In this document: positions 46,082 to 57,561 of the stretch, piece by piece | Layout: each line of letters starts with the position of its first letter | How positions within the stretch are numbered: position 1 is the stretch's first letter | Program-made: the position numbers and the translations under genes | Notes under the pieces: model-generated | Databases searched by the model: none | What the model was told of the DNA's origin: nothing | Seen by the model: only the letters and a program-made list of their open reading frames with translations | NCBI GenBank assembly: GCA_964019055.1 | Contig: OZ025210.1 | Coordinates: forward strand, 7,459,547-7,523,546 | DNA length: 64,000 nt | From: Anthopleura xanthogrammica | Taxonomy: Eukaryota; Cnidaria; Anthozoa; Actiniaria; Actiniidae | Direction: 5' to 3'

Positions 46082-47414
46082 CATCAACATCATCACCATC
46101 ATCATCACCATCATCGTCACCATCATCATCATCATCATCATCATCATCTTTATTAAGTTTTTTAACCCATACTCACATCACCTCATATTTCATAATAAAA
46201 AAAGTTGATTATTATATATGTAGACTAAGGTGGGGGGGGAAATAATAGGAAAACTCTACCTACCTGTTGACGTGACATTTGCAACCTCTGTGATTGGAAT
46301 TCTAGTCGTGGGTTTAACTGGGGGGAAACACAGATATCACACATATTTTAATAACTTAAGATTCATTCATGTGTTCATCATCATGTTTATAAATAAATAA
46401 ATTTAAATAAATATATACTGTAAGTTGATCTAGAAGACCAAAGACCTATAAAATAAGGATTGGAATGAAAATAGAAATATGACGTAACACGTTGCTATGA
46501 CAACGATAGAACACTCAAATGTGTACAAAGTTTTTCATTTCAAAAACCGCACTGTGAAAATCGTTTAAAATTTTAATCTTTGATTACATTGAAAAAGAAC
46601 AAAATTCTGTAATGAGGAATTCTCAAAAATCAATGAAGTTTATTTTAGGACGTTCCCCATTACAAAAAATGTTGATATTTCCTTAGCACTTACAAATCCT
46701 TAAATAAAAGCCAAATGCAAAGTTTTAAAATCTTTTACCATCCAGTTTTTGAGTTATTTTAGTATGAGATTTTTGGGAAAAAATTTTCTTATTTCCAAGT
46801 TCAAAATATTCAGTGCTACGTCATTTACAGCGCACGCTCAAGGAAAACCGTTGAGAGCCTCCTTAAAATTGTAACAGTGACCTTGCTTTATAGCCCTACT
46901 ACTTTTTGGGTGTATTTCAAACCTCCCTGTCTTTGGCCTACCTGTTGTTGTAGATGCTTGTGACATCCATTTATTGCAGTAATCTTGGTCACAGCATTTT
47001 GCATAAAGGTAGTTTTTAGTGTTGTTGCAGATAAAGTCCCTTTGCTTGCCTGGATGTAGGCAGGTTTGTTTGATATAACTTAGTCCGTTATTGTTGAGTT
47101 GTGATTGGATGAAGCAAGATCCATTTGTCTGGCATGATCTGTTCATCATCCCACATGTGTCACAGTAACATGTTTTCCATGGTTTCTGTACCTCTGGAAA
47201 AGCATTTTATTAAATCGTTATTGACTGTGAGTACACGCTGTGCACATGATCTTTTAGCTATACAGGTATTAAAAAAAAGTTGGTGAAGGTTTTGTTGCAT
47301 GTTGCTTACCAAGCTTGAGATGCATTATATTTATATGTAAATAATGTCAGCACAGAAGAAAATATGCTGGAAAAAACAGCAGGCAAAGTTTGGGAAAATT
47401 CCATATTGTTGTGA

Positions 47415-47464
<50 letters not shown>

Positions 47465-49324
47465 CACCGCTCAATTCCCCTCCCTTGAGAGCAGTATTGC
47501 TACAGAAATTCTTGCGCAAACTCTTTCAAAATTACCTTCTTTCTTAGTGATGTTTGGCCATGGTACAGGCCACGAGTCCATTCTGCACAGATCACCAACA
47601 CGGTCTCTTTCTGTCAGTTCATCGCACAAGGGAAAAGACAAGTTAAAGAGACTTATCTCCCGATCACATTCGTTCTTGAGAAGTTCACAGAAAGAACGGC
47701 ACGGACGATAAGGGTATCTACCATGTATGTAGCAAGGTGTAGTCTGTCCGTAGCAGGAGTATCTCTTCAGCTGCTCTGAACAACCACTTTTGAGTAAAGG
47801 CTCACTTTGACCCAGATTTTTGATTAGCTTGGTTTTTACATCTTCTGGTAACTGGCTATAATTCCCGTGAATGCATGCTGGGATTGTTTGGGTAGAACAG
47901 TTAAACGAGATCGCTGAAGAGAAACATAATGAAATCAACTTCTAACTTTCCTTTCTGATCTAAAAAAATACTAGCAAGTATTTATACTTCCCAAAGAACA
48001 AAAGACACGTAGTTAAATTTCCCAAAAATCTCAGTATTAATTATAGCTTTTCCACTTAGCAACACACCTAGCAACCTGACCACTGTTCTGGTATCCTAGC
48101 AACGCAAGCCATTAGACATTTTTAAAGATGATTTGTCTAACTTTGGTGTAGAATTTTTGATAAAAAATTTCCCTCGTAAAAAATAATAAATATAAATCAG
48201 AATATAAATATAAATTCGTATATCTATTTATTTGGTTTTATTCTGTTTAGTTTTATTATTTCAATATTATCCCTTACATCCCCTAGCCCTACAGATATGC
48301 ACACAAGTGAATATTCAGTTTTAACTACACATACAACAGCTATTCTTAAACTGCAGAACGTAACTAATTTTTTTTTTTTTTTTTTTTCTAAGTTCATTCG
48401 AGCGTTAATTTTTTTTCTCTTCGTTTTCCGGTTTTAAAATAAAAATTCCGGTTGGTGAATATGTTTTGGTCGACTTTGTCAGAATATTCACTTTAAACAA
48501 TTACTACCTCTTGTACTCTCTTGTTTGCCAAGATAGTTTCCTCACCGGTACTAAATATTTTGACTGAATCTAACAATCGGTTTGTATCACTAAATCGAAA
48601 ATTCCAAGCATTTCCCACAAGTGTTCAATCAAAGTAGAAGGTTTTCACGACAGCCATGTTGCAGATATAGCAGAAATTTTCTGCCCCAGAGAAATAAAAT
48701 CATCGCAAAAAAACAAAACAAAAAACAAAAACATTTCACTGTTTCCCTAGAACACTGATGACCGCCGTGAACCACTACGTCGGCATATTTTATGTAGCTG
48801 TTCGTGAGTTCTTCCAAAATATAAAGGAGGTTGAAGGAACTTTCAAACTTACCTAATTTCTTGTCTTTCTCCAGTCTTTCAAATCCTTTTGGTGTGATGC
48901 ATTCACCAGCATCTTCTTTTCGTAACACCTGACACATCGTTGCATAAAGAACCTTCAGATTTCTTTCTTGTAATCTACTTCCACATTGCTCTACAAACTG
49001 CTCACAGACCTCACGACAAGGCAAAACAGGGCTTCGGCTTCGACCTTCAACGCATTTTGGTACGAAACTTGAACAAATCATTAGTTCCGAAACGCTGGAG
49101 CACGTCTTCAGTACACTTTGAAGATGTAAAACTTTGGAGTAAACTCTGTTCTGATATGAAACCCCATTTAAACTTTTATACCTTGCTGTGAAGTTGTAAC
49201 CGCTGTTTATTTTTGAGCAGAGCTGTTGAAGTTGGTTGTCGAGTTTTTGGCACATGAAAGAAGAACCATAGCACCACAACAAGACAAATGATAATACAAA
49301 AATTATCTTGTCATTTAACGCCAT
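45280..49324 (-). CDS. Two Frizzled CRDs plus type I TGF-beta-receptor ectodomain, probable GPI-anchored protein (7 exons, 461 aa)
   Basis: Exons, 5' to 3': 48853-49324 (signal peptide, CRD1), 47536-47913 (CRD2), 46942-47193 (receptor ectodomain), 46264-46317 and 45785-45838 (Thr-rich linker, near-identical), 45553-45597 (linker), 45280-45410 (Ser/Thr stretch, hydrophobic end, stop). All introns are phase 1. CRD1 and CRD2 each have ten cysteines in Frizzled spacing (MICSSFVPKC, LPCREVCEQF; RPCRSFCELL). The third domain has ten cysteines in the activin/BMP type I receptor pattern: CYCDTCG, SCQTNGSCF, closing CCDQDYCN. The last exon reads SSSTSTGHDG then a 20-residue mildly hydrophobic tail, like a GPI signal. 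No kinase and no seven-helix domain. Start is the ATG at 49324 (an upstream frame begins with TTG). Exons 1-3 are firm; exons 4-7 rest on splice phase and composition. Probable role: extracellular Wnt/BMP ligand binding (inference). Confidence 0.8.
45459..45521 (+). repeat. (AAT)n microsatellite
   Basis: About 60 bp of AAT/TAA repeat in the last intron of the Frizzled/TGF-beta-receptor gene. Confidence 0.95.
45631..45759. mobile_element. Fold-back MITE with GTGACGTC arms, copy 2
   Basis: Arms CAGCTCAATTTGGAGGACAA and complement, centre AAGAATTTCAATCTC, as at 10949-11083. The left arm contains TGACGTCA, the palindromic CRE core. It lies between the exons at 45553 and 45785. Confidence 0.8.
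45899..46150 (+). repeat. (ATC)n microsatellite, about 250 bp
   Basis: ATC/CAT triplets with scattered CACC and AAC variants. It lies between the two duplicated linker exons. Long open frames on both strands here are artefacts. Confidence 0.97.
47421..47461 (+). repeat. (TC)n microsatellite
   Basis: About 40 bp of CT repeat, in the intron between CRD2 and the receptor ectodomain exon. Confidence 0.95.
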
Positions 49325-50485
49325 ATTAAACAATCGATGAAGATTCTTCTGTAAAACTTTTTCCCCTGACTAATGCTTAAAATGATTTCCCATCCAAAAG
49401 TTCAAGCCATCTACATTTTACAGCTTGCTAAAATGTCTCGTGTTGATATTTATATGAAAATCTTTAAAAATATAATATGTCTAATATTATTAATGACTTA
49501 ATAATTTCGCCATGGGTGAGTAGTAAACGAGTTACATTTCGTATATGTAATTTTATTCTTGAGTTACATTCAAATAAAACCTTAACAAATAGTTCAAAAT
49601 ATCTGTTGATAGTCTTTTATAACAATAGTTATGTTTCTTCTCGGTCTTCCAGTTCATTCAAATATTCTGACTTAATTCAAGCAGTTAGTGTCACATGTGC
49701 CCTCAACTCTCAGTCCTGAGTGATGTCGAGTTGGTTCAGTGAGCATAGCTACTGCCAAATCTAAGGTATGCGGAAAGTTGGCAAATTAGCTATAGTGAAT
49801 TTAGAATCACCCTAGCCTCGATCGATTTTCCCGCGGGCAATTCTTATTACAGCTGATGAGAGGGACTAGTTCTCCCTTTTCTTCTAGTGCACGCAACACA
49901 GGACTCGCCCTTAGCTTAGCTGCTCAGCGGTTTCCTTGATTAACATGCACGAAAGCGAGGCCATCGTGTCAAGCTTTACAAGAAGAATTACATAGAAAAC
50001 TCTCATATCAAGAGTTTACGCGCATTTTATTCAAAGAAGTATTGGTTAAACACCGAAAGAAGTATACCAACTGTCGTACCAACTACCAAGTGGCTTTGCA
50101 GTCATTTGTTTTTATTTCCAAGTGACAGGAATAATTGCAAATGAATACATAACCTAAAAGACTAAGAACTAGCTAGCTAATGGCGGACAATTTTTAAAAG
50201 AGAAATTGCAATGTTAAAAAAGACGTCTTGCGAAATAATTAAAACTAAACATGTTTCAGGTTTTGGTCAACCTTTCTCGTCTCTCGGGAAAAGAAAATGT
50301 CACCATATCCATGCAATTGAATTCGCTAAGTTAAATATAGTATTCGAGCCTGCTGTCGCTCCTGGTCAGTGGCCTCTCTGGACCGGGAAAGATCCACTAT
50401 GTGGGCTTGAACAAGCTTTGCAACCGGTTGATCTGTAGTTTTACGCGCCTGATAAACCAATCAGAAGAACATATTCATTAATCTT
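49325..50485. other. Spacer between the two Frizzled-CRD genes
   Basis: Holds the promoter of the downstream gene and the 3' flank of the upstream one. The immediate 150 bp upstream of 49324 are AT-rich without a clear core motif. No repeat family recognised. Confidence 0.5.
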
Positions 50486-53400
50486 TTACGCGGGAACAAC
50501 TACTGTCATTTCTTCTTCATCCTCCTCTTCTCCGTGGCGGTAATACCCTCGAAGCCTAAAAATCCTTTTTCTCTTGAAAACGCTGTAAACTCCAAACGCG
50601 AGAAGCCCAAGGGCTATGACGATGATTATAGAGATTATTAGTGCTCCAACACTGATTCCTGAACCTTGAGGACTGCCAGTCAAGACAAGATCATGAAGGT
50701 TGACCACTGAAACGAGAAGCATAGTGGTTAGAGCGATTTTCGGTCATGTTGGGCAACCCAGAAACTCCAGGTGTCATCTGGTCATGCGGTATGTTTTCTC
50801 GTGTTTTACTATCCGTGTCCATCAAAATTAAAATTAAATTTCTTTTTTTTTATTGAAGCCAACCAAAACCTAGACGTCTTGAATTAAGTTAAACATCACA
50901 GAAACATGGAAACAAATGAAATGAAAAAACCCTTCAGATTTTATCGATACCCTGAAACAACCTCTGGGCTAATTAAAGTCAGGGGGTCGGCTAACTCACA
51001 GATCGAAGCCTGAAACAACCTCTGGGCTAATTAAAGTCAGGGGGTCGGCTAACTCACAGATCGAAGCCTGAAACAACCCGCTCTGGGCTAATTAAAGTCA
51101 GGGGTGCCGGCTAACTGCTCACAGATCGAAGCCTGAAACAACCCGCTCTGGGCTGATCAAAGTCAGGGCACGGCTAACTCACAGATTGAATTGGAATTTA
51201 GAGTGTTGGGTTTGCGGAGGGAGGAAAACCGGAGAACCGGAGAAAACCCTCGAATCAATGGAGAGACCTAACAAACTCTTATTCCAAAAATGATAGAAAC
51301 CTACCGTTAGTCCATCTACTTGCTCCAGGCCACTCGGTCACCTTACAAAACCCTTGATACTCTGTCTCCTCCTCGGCCGCCATTGTACAATCCTCAAACA
51401 TCCCAAACTCCTTTTCGAAGACAACTGGACAGTTATTCCACAAGACTTGACACTTGGGTTTACATACTGTGTAGATGGCTGGTTCTGATTGGTTCTTAAA
51501 ACAAGCGGGAACTAACTCCGTACAAAGTAACTCCCGCAGAACGGGTCGACAAGCAGTGTAGTTTGATGTCGTTTTGTTCAATATTGCATCAAAATGCTGG
51601 CTGAGCCATAACTGTTCGATGAAGGTTTTCGTGGTGTAATGGTACCCAAAGCCAACACACTGACGTAGAAACAGTTTGGAACAGTTTTGCTGTAGTGGGA
51701 CTATGGGCAAAGAAGCAAACATTAATATACTTCAGATAATATTAGATTGATATATTAGATTGACGATATAAGAGCAGTTCATATAAGCTCAGTTCAGAGG
51801 TAAGATAAAGCAAAAAGGTAAAGCCAATATTTTGCTTTGAAATCGCGGGAAGTGGTTTCCCAATTCTCCCGAGCCAGGGGCTCATGTTTAAAGCGTTCGA
51901 AGGTGCGCCCTTCACCCCCTCAAGCTATCAGTGCTCCTTATTACGGGTATTTAAAGCTAAAGTTACTCAGGACAGAAGTAGAAAAAAGACTGACGTGGAG
52001 ATCCTAAGGATCGAACCGTGGAACTCTAGCTCCGAAGCCCGCGCACTAAACAACTGAGCTACTGCTCCTATAACAGAGTAAAACAACTCAGCTACTGTTC
52101 CTATAACCGAGTCAAACATTACGTGAGGGTTGGTGAGGGGGTTGACTATCACCCACCCCCTGCCAGTTGTGCACAAATGACATAAAATCCGTTTATAACT
52201 AAAAACATTTATCCCGATAAACTTTCACTCGTTTTACTACCTTGGTTCCAGCTAGTACACCTTAGTACCTTGGCGAGATAGAGGGATCAAGCTAGGAGAA
52301 ATATTTAACTCGCTTCAAAATTAACGACTTAAAAGCGAAATTTTATGCAAGAGATCGAATCTAAAGCCTGAAATAAAAACAAAATCATTGATGATAAGTT
52401 CAGTTGTCAAGATTTGAATCATAAAATATAAACATGTCGCCAAACAAAGATAACTTCCTCGTCACTAAGGGTCCAAATTCTATGAAAAAAAGCAAATTTC
52501 GAATTTCTGGCATTTGAAGAAAGGTTGTAATTTTTTTCATTAGATTCGAATGATCGTTTGGTTTCACAAGTGTCTTTACATTAACAGCCTGGAGTCGATC
52601 CAATAATAGGCTGTGATAGCAGGTAACATGGTGTCAAGTTTAACGATTATATCTTAGGTTAATCAAGCAAAAAATGTAACTTTATGCACTAATATTTCAC
52701 ACACGCACAGAGAACTATCAGATTTAATTGTCACGGTTGATAGATAAATGTATAATTTGTTTTCTCGGAATAAGTCACCATTCTCTCATTCTCTTGAACT
52801 ATAAGAATGAAACTCGTACACCACAATGCAGGTAACCCAAACTATAGTGAATTAAGTAGCTTGTAGCCAGACTATCACTTGACTATCAAAGAACTAGACT
52901 ATGCTGAGCTGGGAAATCTTAATGATATCTTGTAGAATGAAACCAAAAAAAACTTAAATTTCTCTTTGTCATGCACTCGGATTATAATATCAACTTAGAA
53001 ACGTCGGGAGAGAACAAGGAGAGAAGCTTTTCGATATCTTGAGGGCTCTATATTTTGTTTGTCAAGTCAGCGAGGCAGGTGTAAGCTGCACTGAGAGCGA
53101 TGCTAATGAGCGTTGGAAAAAAGTATCTTGCTGAGGTATACTATGAATATTATATGGTATTCCAAGCTTCAGTAGATCATGCTTTGACTTTCGGATATTT
53201 AAATCATAGAATTGTCTCAGTTTTAAAAAATAACACAAAATTGTGTGTGTGGTATAAAAAACAATGATATGTCCCTATCCTTCCTCAAAAAAGCTAAATA
53301 ATTTTATGTTGTACTTATAATATTTCTAGAACTATATCTAATAACATTTAACTAACCCTTTTTATATTGTGGTTTGAAGTCCTTTGGCTCGATGCATTTA

Positions 53401-53876
53401 CCAGTAGTTGGGTCTTCGTCTGGTAACAACTTGCAAAGGCCTTTCAACCATTCAATGTCACCTCGTCGAATCCCTTGAACATCGCATCCTCTTAGTACAT
53501 CAGTACAAACTCGACGACAGGGCAGAATAGGACCGTCCTTTCCTTCGATACACTGTGGAGTAGTAACTGAACACACTAGAAAATCCATAGACTTCGAACA
53601 TCTTCTTAATTCGTCTATCGTTCGGCGTGTTAAGTTTGATTTGAAAATCAATTCTTTGCTCTGCTTTGATGGAATTCTTATTGTAGCGTCTATTCCAGCT
53701 TTTATGCAGTGTGGAAAAACCGATGGGTCAAGTTTCTGACACTGCTCTTGACCATGGCTAACGGCCAGAAAAAAGAAAAAAAATGATAAAACGAAGAAAT
53801 GAAATGTTTTTTCCCTCGAGATTTGTCCGCAGGTGCTTCTCATTTCCATTTTCTTTGGATCAAATATCGTCAACAT
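50486..53876 (-). CDS. Double Frizzled-CRD single-pass membrane protein (3 exons, about 378 aa)
   Basis: Exons 53357-53876 (signal sequence FHFFVLSFFFFFLAVSHG and CRD1), 51305-51700 (CRD2) and 50486-50706 (transmembrane helix and tail), both introns phase 1. Each CRD has ten cysteines with Frizzled spacing (LVCSVTTPQC, LPCRRVCTDVLRGC; LLCTELVPAC, VCKPKCQVLWNNC). The helix ALIISIIIVIALGLLAFGVY is followed by basic KRKR and an acidic EEEDEEE tail ending VVVPA. This suggests type I topology with Wnt-binding-type domains outside and a 30-residue cytoplasmic tail. It is a tandem paralogue of the gene at 45280-49324: CRD1 ends in a similar C-I-x-P-K-x-F motif and exon phases agree. Several in-frame ATGs precede the signal core; 53876 is the farthest, and 53849 or 53843 are possible. 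Confidence 0.85.
50950..51280 (-). mobile_element. SINE-B with four-fold internal tandem repeat
   Basis: A 58-62-bp block (CCTGAAACAACC...GGGCTAATTAAAGTCAGGGG...GGCTAACTCACAGATCGAAG) occurs four times from 50952 to 51190. The standard SINE-B body follows (GAATTGGAATTTAGAGTGTT, GGAGGGAGGAAAACCGGAGA). Elsewhere (28332, 57120) the block is single. In the last intron of the double-CRD gene. Confidence 0.85.
51815..52070 (-). mobile_element. SINE-A (tRNA-derived), copy 2
   Basis: Inverted copy of 39595-39855. Box A TAGCTCAGTTG, box B GGTTCGATCC and the 3' body GCCCCTGGCTCGGGAGAATT are conserved. In the first intron of the double-CRD gene. Confidence 0.9.
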
Positions 53877-54181
53877 TTAACCCAAAAGGGACCGTCATTT
53901 CTAGGAAACTGGAATCGTGGACGCTCTAAGATATTTAGACCGTTAGGTCGATATGCCCTATTTGAGACGTGTCTGTATTTTCTAGATGCGCAATGGATAT
54001 AAATAATTTATGTTCAGAGCCTTTGTTCTTGTATTGATTTCCCACATGCGCTGTGTATTGGAAGCTTGCATGAATTCAGTCAGCTTTTTTCTGTCTTTGT
54101 TGTGTTTTGATGTCTCCAATCTGACGGATTTGTCCTTCAATATGCATTATTCAAGGCAGTTCATTTCCGTACTTATCGAAA

Positions 54182-54360
<179 letters not shown>

Positions 54361-54767
54361 CGCTTATCCCCGTCTCTTTTTTGCAAGACCTCTAGCAATA
54401 ATTTAAAAATAAATATTCCCACTTAAGCAATCAGTATATCTTTGATTCAATTTACTGACAAATCCAGTCCTTTAGAAAGCTTTTGATACAGGTAACTGAG
54501 TCGCGTCTAATAACGTACACCAATGTCTGTGAGATTACGTTCTCATCATGAGGTTAGAGATCTAGGGATTTAAAATTGATTGCTAAGCTTGGTCTTTCAC
54601 TGAAAACGATTTGATTATCATAAGGCGTCTTTGGTCGATTGCTAACCATTAACAGCCATGTAAACATATTATGTACTTAAGTAACTGAAGAACTAGGGCT
54701 CCTGGGGCTTGAATAGTAATGTATTTTATATAACGCAACTATCAAATATCAAAATATGTTTTCCATT

Positions 54768-54978
54768 TACAGTGAGGACACTCGAACCATGAACACTTGA
54801 TATTCTTATATTTTTTATTTTATGAACTTTCTACTGCTTCAAGCTTTCTGAAAATGAAGCACTGAACTCAAATAATCTTATTGTTCAAAATAAATCATAT
54901 TTCCAATCGATTCACATAAAGGAGAAAAAAAGTATGAAAAAACCTCAAAGTGTTCACGGTTCGAGTGTCCTCACTGTA
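54768..54978. mobile_element. Tc1/mariner-type MITE, 211 bp
   Basis: TACAGTGAGGACACTCGAAC at the left pairs with GTTCGAGTGTCCTCACTGTA at the right, about 31 bp with one mismatch. TA is present at both ends, as expected for a Tc1/mariner target duplication. The AT-rich interior has no coding sequence. Confidence 0.85.
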
Positions 54979-55174
54979 AAAGCAGAAAAACTCTATGATC
55001 AATCATGATCAGTCGTCGAACAAGCGTCAATTATCTAGCACAATGTATATTTACTATATATATTCCGAGAGAAAATTAAATCAGTCAAGAGGTCAAGAAT
55101 ATATAGTACTAGAGTACAATAGAAAACAATGGAATTATTGTCTACTATTATGTATTAAGGCGATGTTACACGAG

Positions 55175-55720
55175 ACGATTTGCAACGAATACTTGGCTGC
55201 TGGTTCGACAGACAGTTCAAAATGGACACACAAATCAATAATATCTGTAAGGCCGCATTTTTTCATTTATTTAACATTAGAAGGATTAGGAAGTTTCTTA
55301 GTTTTGAATGTACAAAGATTTTAGTGAATGCTTTCGTGACTAGTCGCTTAGACTATTCAAGAGACCATGAGGTCTCTTGACTATGGGTTGCCTAGCAACC
55401 AGCTACAAAAACTCCAGCGCGTGCAAAATACAGCTGCGCGCCTCGATCATCCGTAATGTCAGACGCTTTGAACACATCACTCCTTCTTTGTATATACTTC
55501 ACTGGGTACCCATTAGCTACAGAATTCAGTTGAAAATCTTGCTTCTCGTCTTCAAAGCTCTTTAAGTCAGCCTCTAGATATAATCTGAGATCTTCTATGA
55601 ACAAACTGTTACTAAAATATCCTACTTTTAAGAGTCTTACTACTTGGGTGACCGCCATTTGTTCAGAGAGGCGTAAAGTCACTGTATTTGAATATCATAC
55701 ACAAATGTAAATATATTTAT
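55175..55720 (+). mobile_element. Decayed LINE reverse-transcriptase fragment (CR1/L2-like)
   Basis: Conceptual frames give YLGCWFDRQFKMD, AFFHLFNIRRIRKFLS, NAFVTSRLDY, then LPSNQLQKLQRVQNTAAR, HITPSLYILHWVPISYRIQ and KILLLVFKAL in order. That is the C-terminal part of a non-LTR reverse transcriptase, broken by frameshifts and stops. A 22-bp palindrome is inserted after RLDY (see findings). Confidence 0.85.
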
Positions 55721-55924
55721 TATTATTACCCATATGTTGATATATACATTGTACTTATTTATCTAGCCACATTATATATTATGAATTAGAGTCTAGACTC
55801 ATACCCACAGATTGTAAATTATTACTCAGCTAATTAGTTATACTATTTTAGAAACGTTATTGTAATCATTTCCCATTTGTGATGCGCGTGTGAGCATCTT
55901 CCTGTGTAATATAAGTCAATAAAT

Positions 55925-55990
55925 TATTATTATCATCATCATCATCATCATTATTATTATTATTATCATTATTATTATTATTATTATTAC
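55925..55990 (+). repeat. (ATC)n/(ATT)n microsatellite
   Basis: ATC then ATT triplets follow AATAAATTATT, perhaps the tail of the LINE fragment upstream. Confidence 0.8.
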
Positions 55991-56211
55991 TACTATTATA
56001 TTTTTTGTTGTAGAAACAAACCTGATAATCCTGATTTGATGAAATTTTGATTTTTGATTTTTAACTAATTATTTTTTCTTTCTTGTTTGTTTTGTATTGT
56101 GAGTGCGTATTTATGTGTATTATCTTCAATTCAAGTAGTCAGTTGTAGATTACCTATTCGTAGTGAGATTTACAATTGTAAATGTAAAAAAAAAACAATG
56201 AAATAAAGTTT

Positions 56212-56216
56212 CCATT

Positions 56217-56254
<38 letters not shown>

Positions 56255-56382
56255 TATCATCATCATCATTATCATCATCATCATTATCATCATCATTATC
56301 ATCATCATTATCATCATCATTATCATTATCATCATCATTATCATCATCATTATCATCATCATCATCATCATTATTATTATTA

Positions 56383-56431
<49 letters not shown>

Positions 56432-56432
56432 G
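56212..56432 (+). repeat. (ATC)n to (ATT)n microsatellite, about 220 bp
   Basis: Regular ATC/ATT mix following an AATAAAGTTTCC, a LINE/SINE-tail-like start. Confidence 0.95.
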
Positions 56433-57014
56433 ATGTGGTTTATTTCAACTTTTGTCTGACTTGACTTTTTACAGAAGATTGCGGAAATATGGCTTAATTC
56501 CTAAGCAAAATTCTTAATTTCCGTACTGACAGATCAAATGGCATTGTACTTAGACAGCATACAAAGCCTTAACTATTTCACAATTCTGAGAAATTACCCA
56601 TTTCTGACATTTCCGTATCAGTTCTATTCCATTGACAAGTCCTACCCTATTGAGTCTATTGATAAGTTCTTTTTGAAATCCTGACAGGAAATCAAAAACG
56701 ATATTTTAAAATTTGGATTATTTCATAGTTAGGCTAGAGTATCTTGAGACTTGGTCAACACACATTTTCTCTGTCCATTTTAGTCGGCCTCTAAGATGGC
56801 TTCCCCCAGCACTCATTGATCCAGCTTCTGGCGAAGTTTCTTGTAGGTTCTAAGTGCGGCTGGGCTCAACTTCTGACTGTTCTAGACTGTTCATGATGTT
56901 AGCTAGTAGAATGAACGCCAGGGGCAGGCTGAGTCGCATTATAGAAGCGTTTTAGATGGGAACTTCGAGGAGCTATGAAAGGAAACTTCGAGGAGCTAAG
57001 AAATTAGCTAAGAA

Positions 57015-57027
57015 ATTATTATTATAA

Positions 57028-57058
<31 letters not shown>

Positions 57059-57075
57059 TATTATTATCATTACCC
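57015..57075 (+). repeat. (ATT)n microsatellite
   Basis: ATT with ATC interruptions, about 60 bp. Confidence 0.9.
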
Positions 57076-57119
57076 TACATGTAGAAGTGATTTTCAAACC
57101 AAACCGTCAGAGTTGATCG

Positions 57120-57330
57120 GCACCTTTACACCCTGGGGCTGATTAAAGTCAAGGCACGGCACGGCTAACTCACAGATCAAAGTAAAATGAATAACTGCGA
57201 TCAAATTTGAATTTAGCGAGCTGGGTTTCGTGAGAAACCCGAAGAACCCGGACCAAACAAACTCTATTCACATGCTGGGTGCTGAGATCCCATAGGTGAG
57301 AGGAGAGTGCACGTACTATACTGATTCCTA
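57120..57330 (-). mobile_element. SINE-B, diverged copy
   Basis: Shares GGGGCTGATTAAAGTCAAGG, GGCTAACTCACAGATC, AAATTTGAATTTAGCGAG and the tRNA-side GGTGAGAGGAGAGTGC. Confidence 0.65.
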
Positions 57331-57440
57331 AATCAAGCATAGCAAAGATCTTGCTAGATCGAAAGCCCTGGACGAGTATAGACCCACGCAGAGTTATATT
57401 TGAAAGGAAAAATGGAAACCCTTTCTCATGAGTGTAACTA

Positions 57441-57561
57441 GGTCCAGTTCAAACGTCGATCTTCACATGAGCCGAAGGCATTGAAAACAATGGATGATAA
57501 GGCTGTCTTTTTTGATGTCATTAGGTTCGGCTCATGAGAAGATCGATGTTTGAACTGAGCC
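57441..57561. mobile_element. MITE with AGTTCAAACGTCGATCTT ends, copy 2
   Basis: The left end complements AAGATCGATGTTTGAACTGA at the right. Interior ATTGAAAACAATGGATGATA is shared with 40532-40674. Confidence 0.85.

Noticed and set aside
45887..46208. Met/Ile-rich proteins on both strands
   Set aside because: Translation of the ATC microsatellite; the same applies to 56150-56386.
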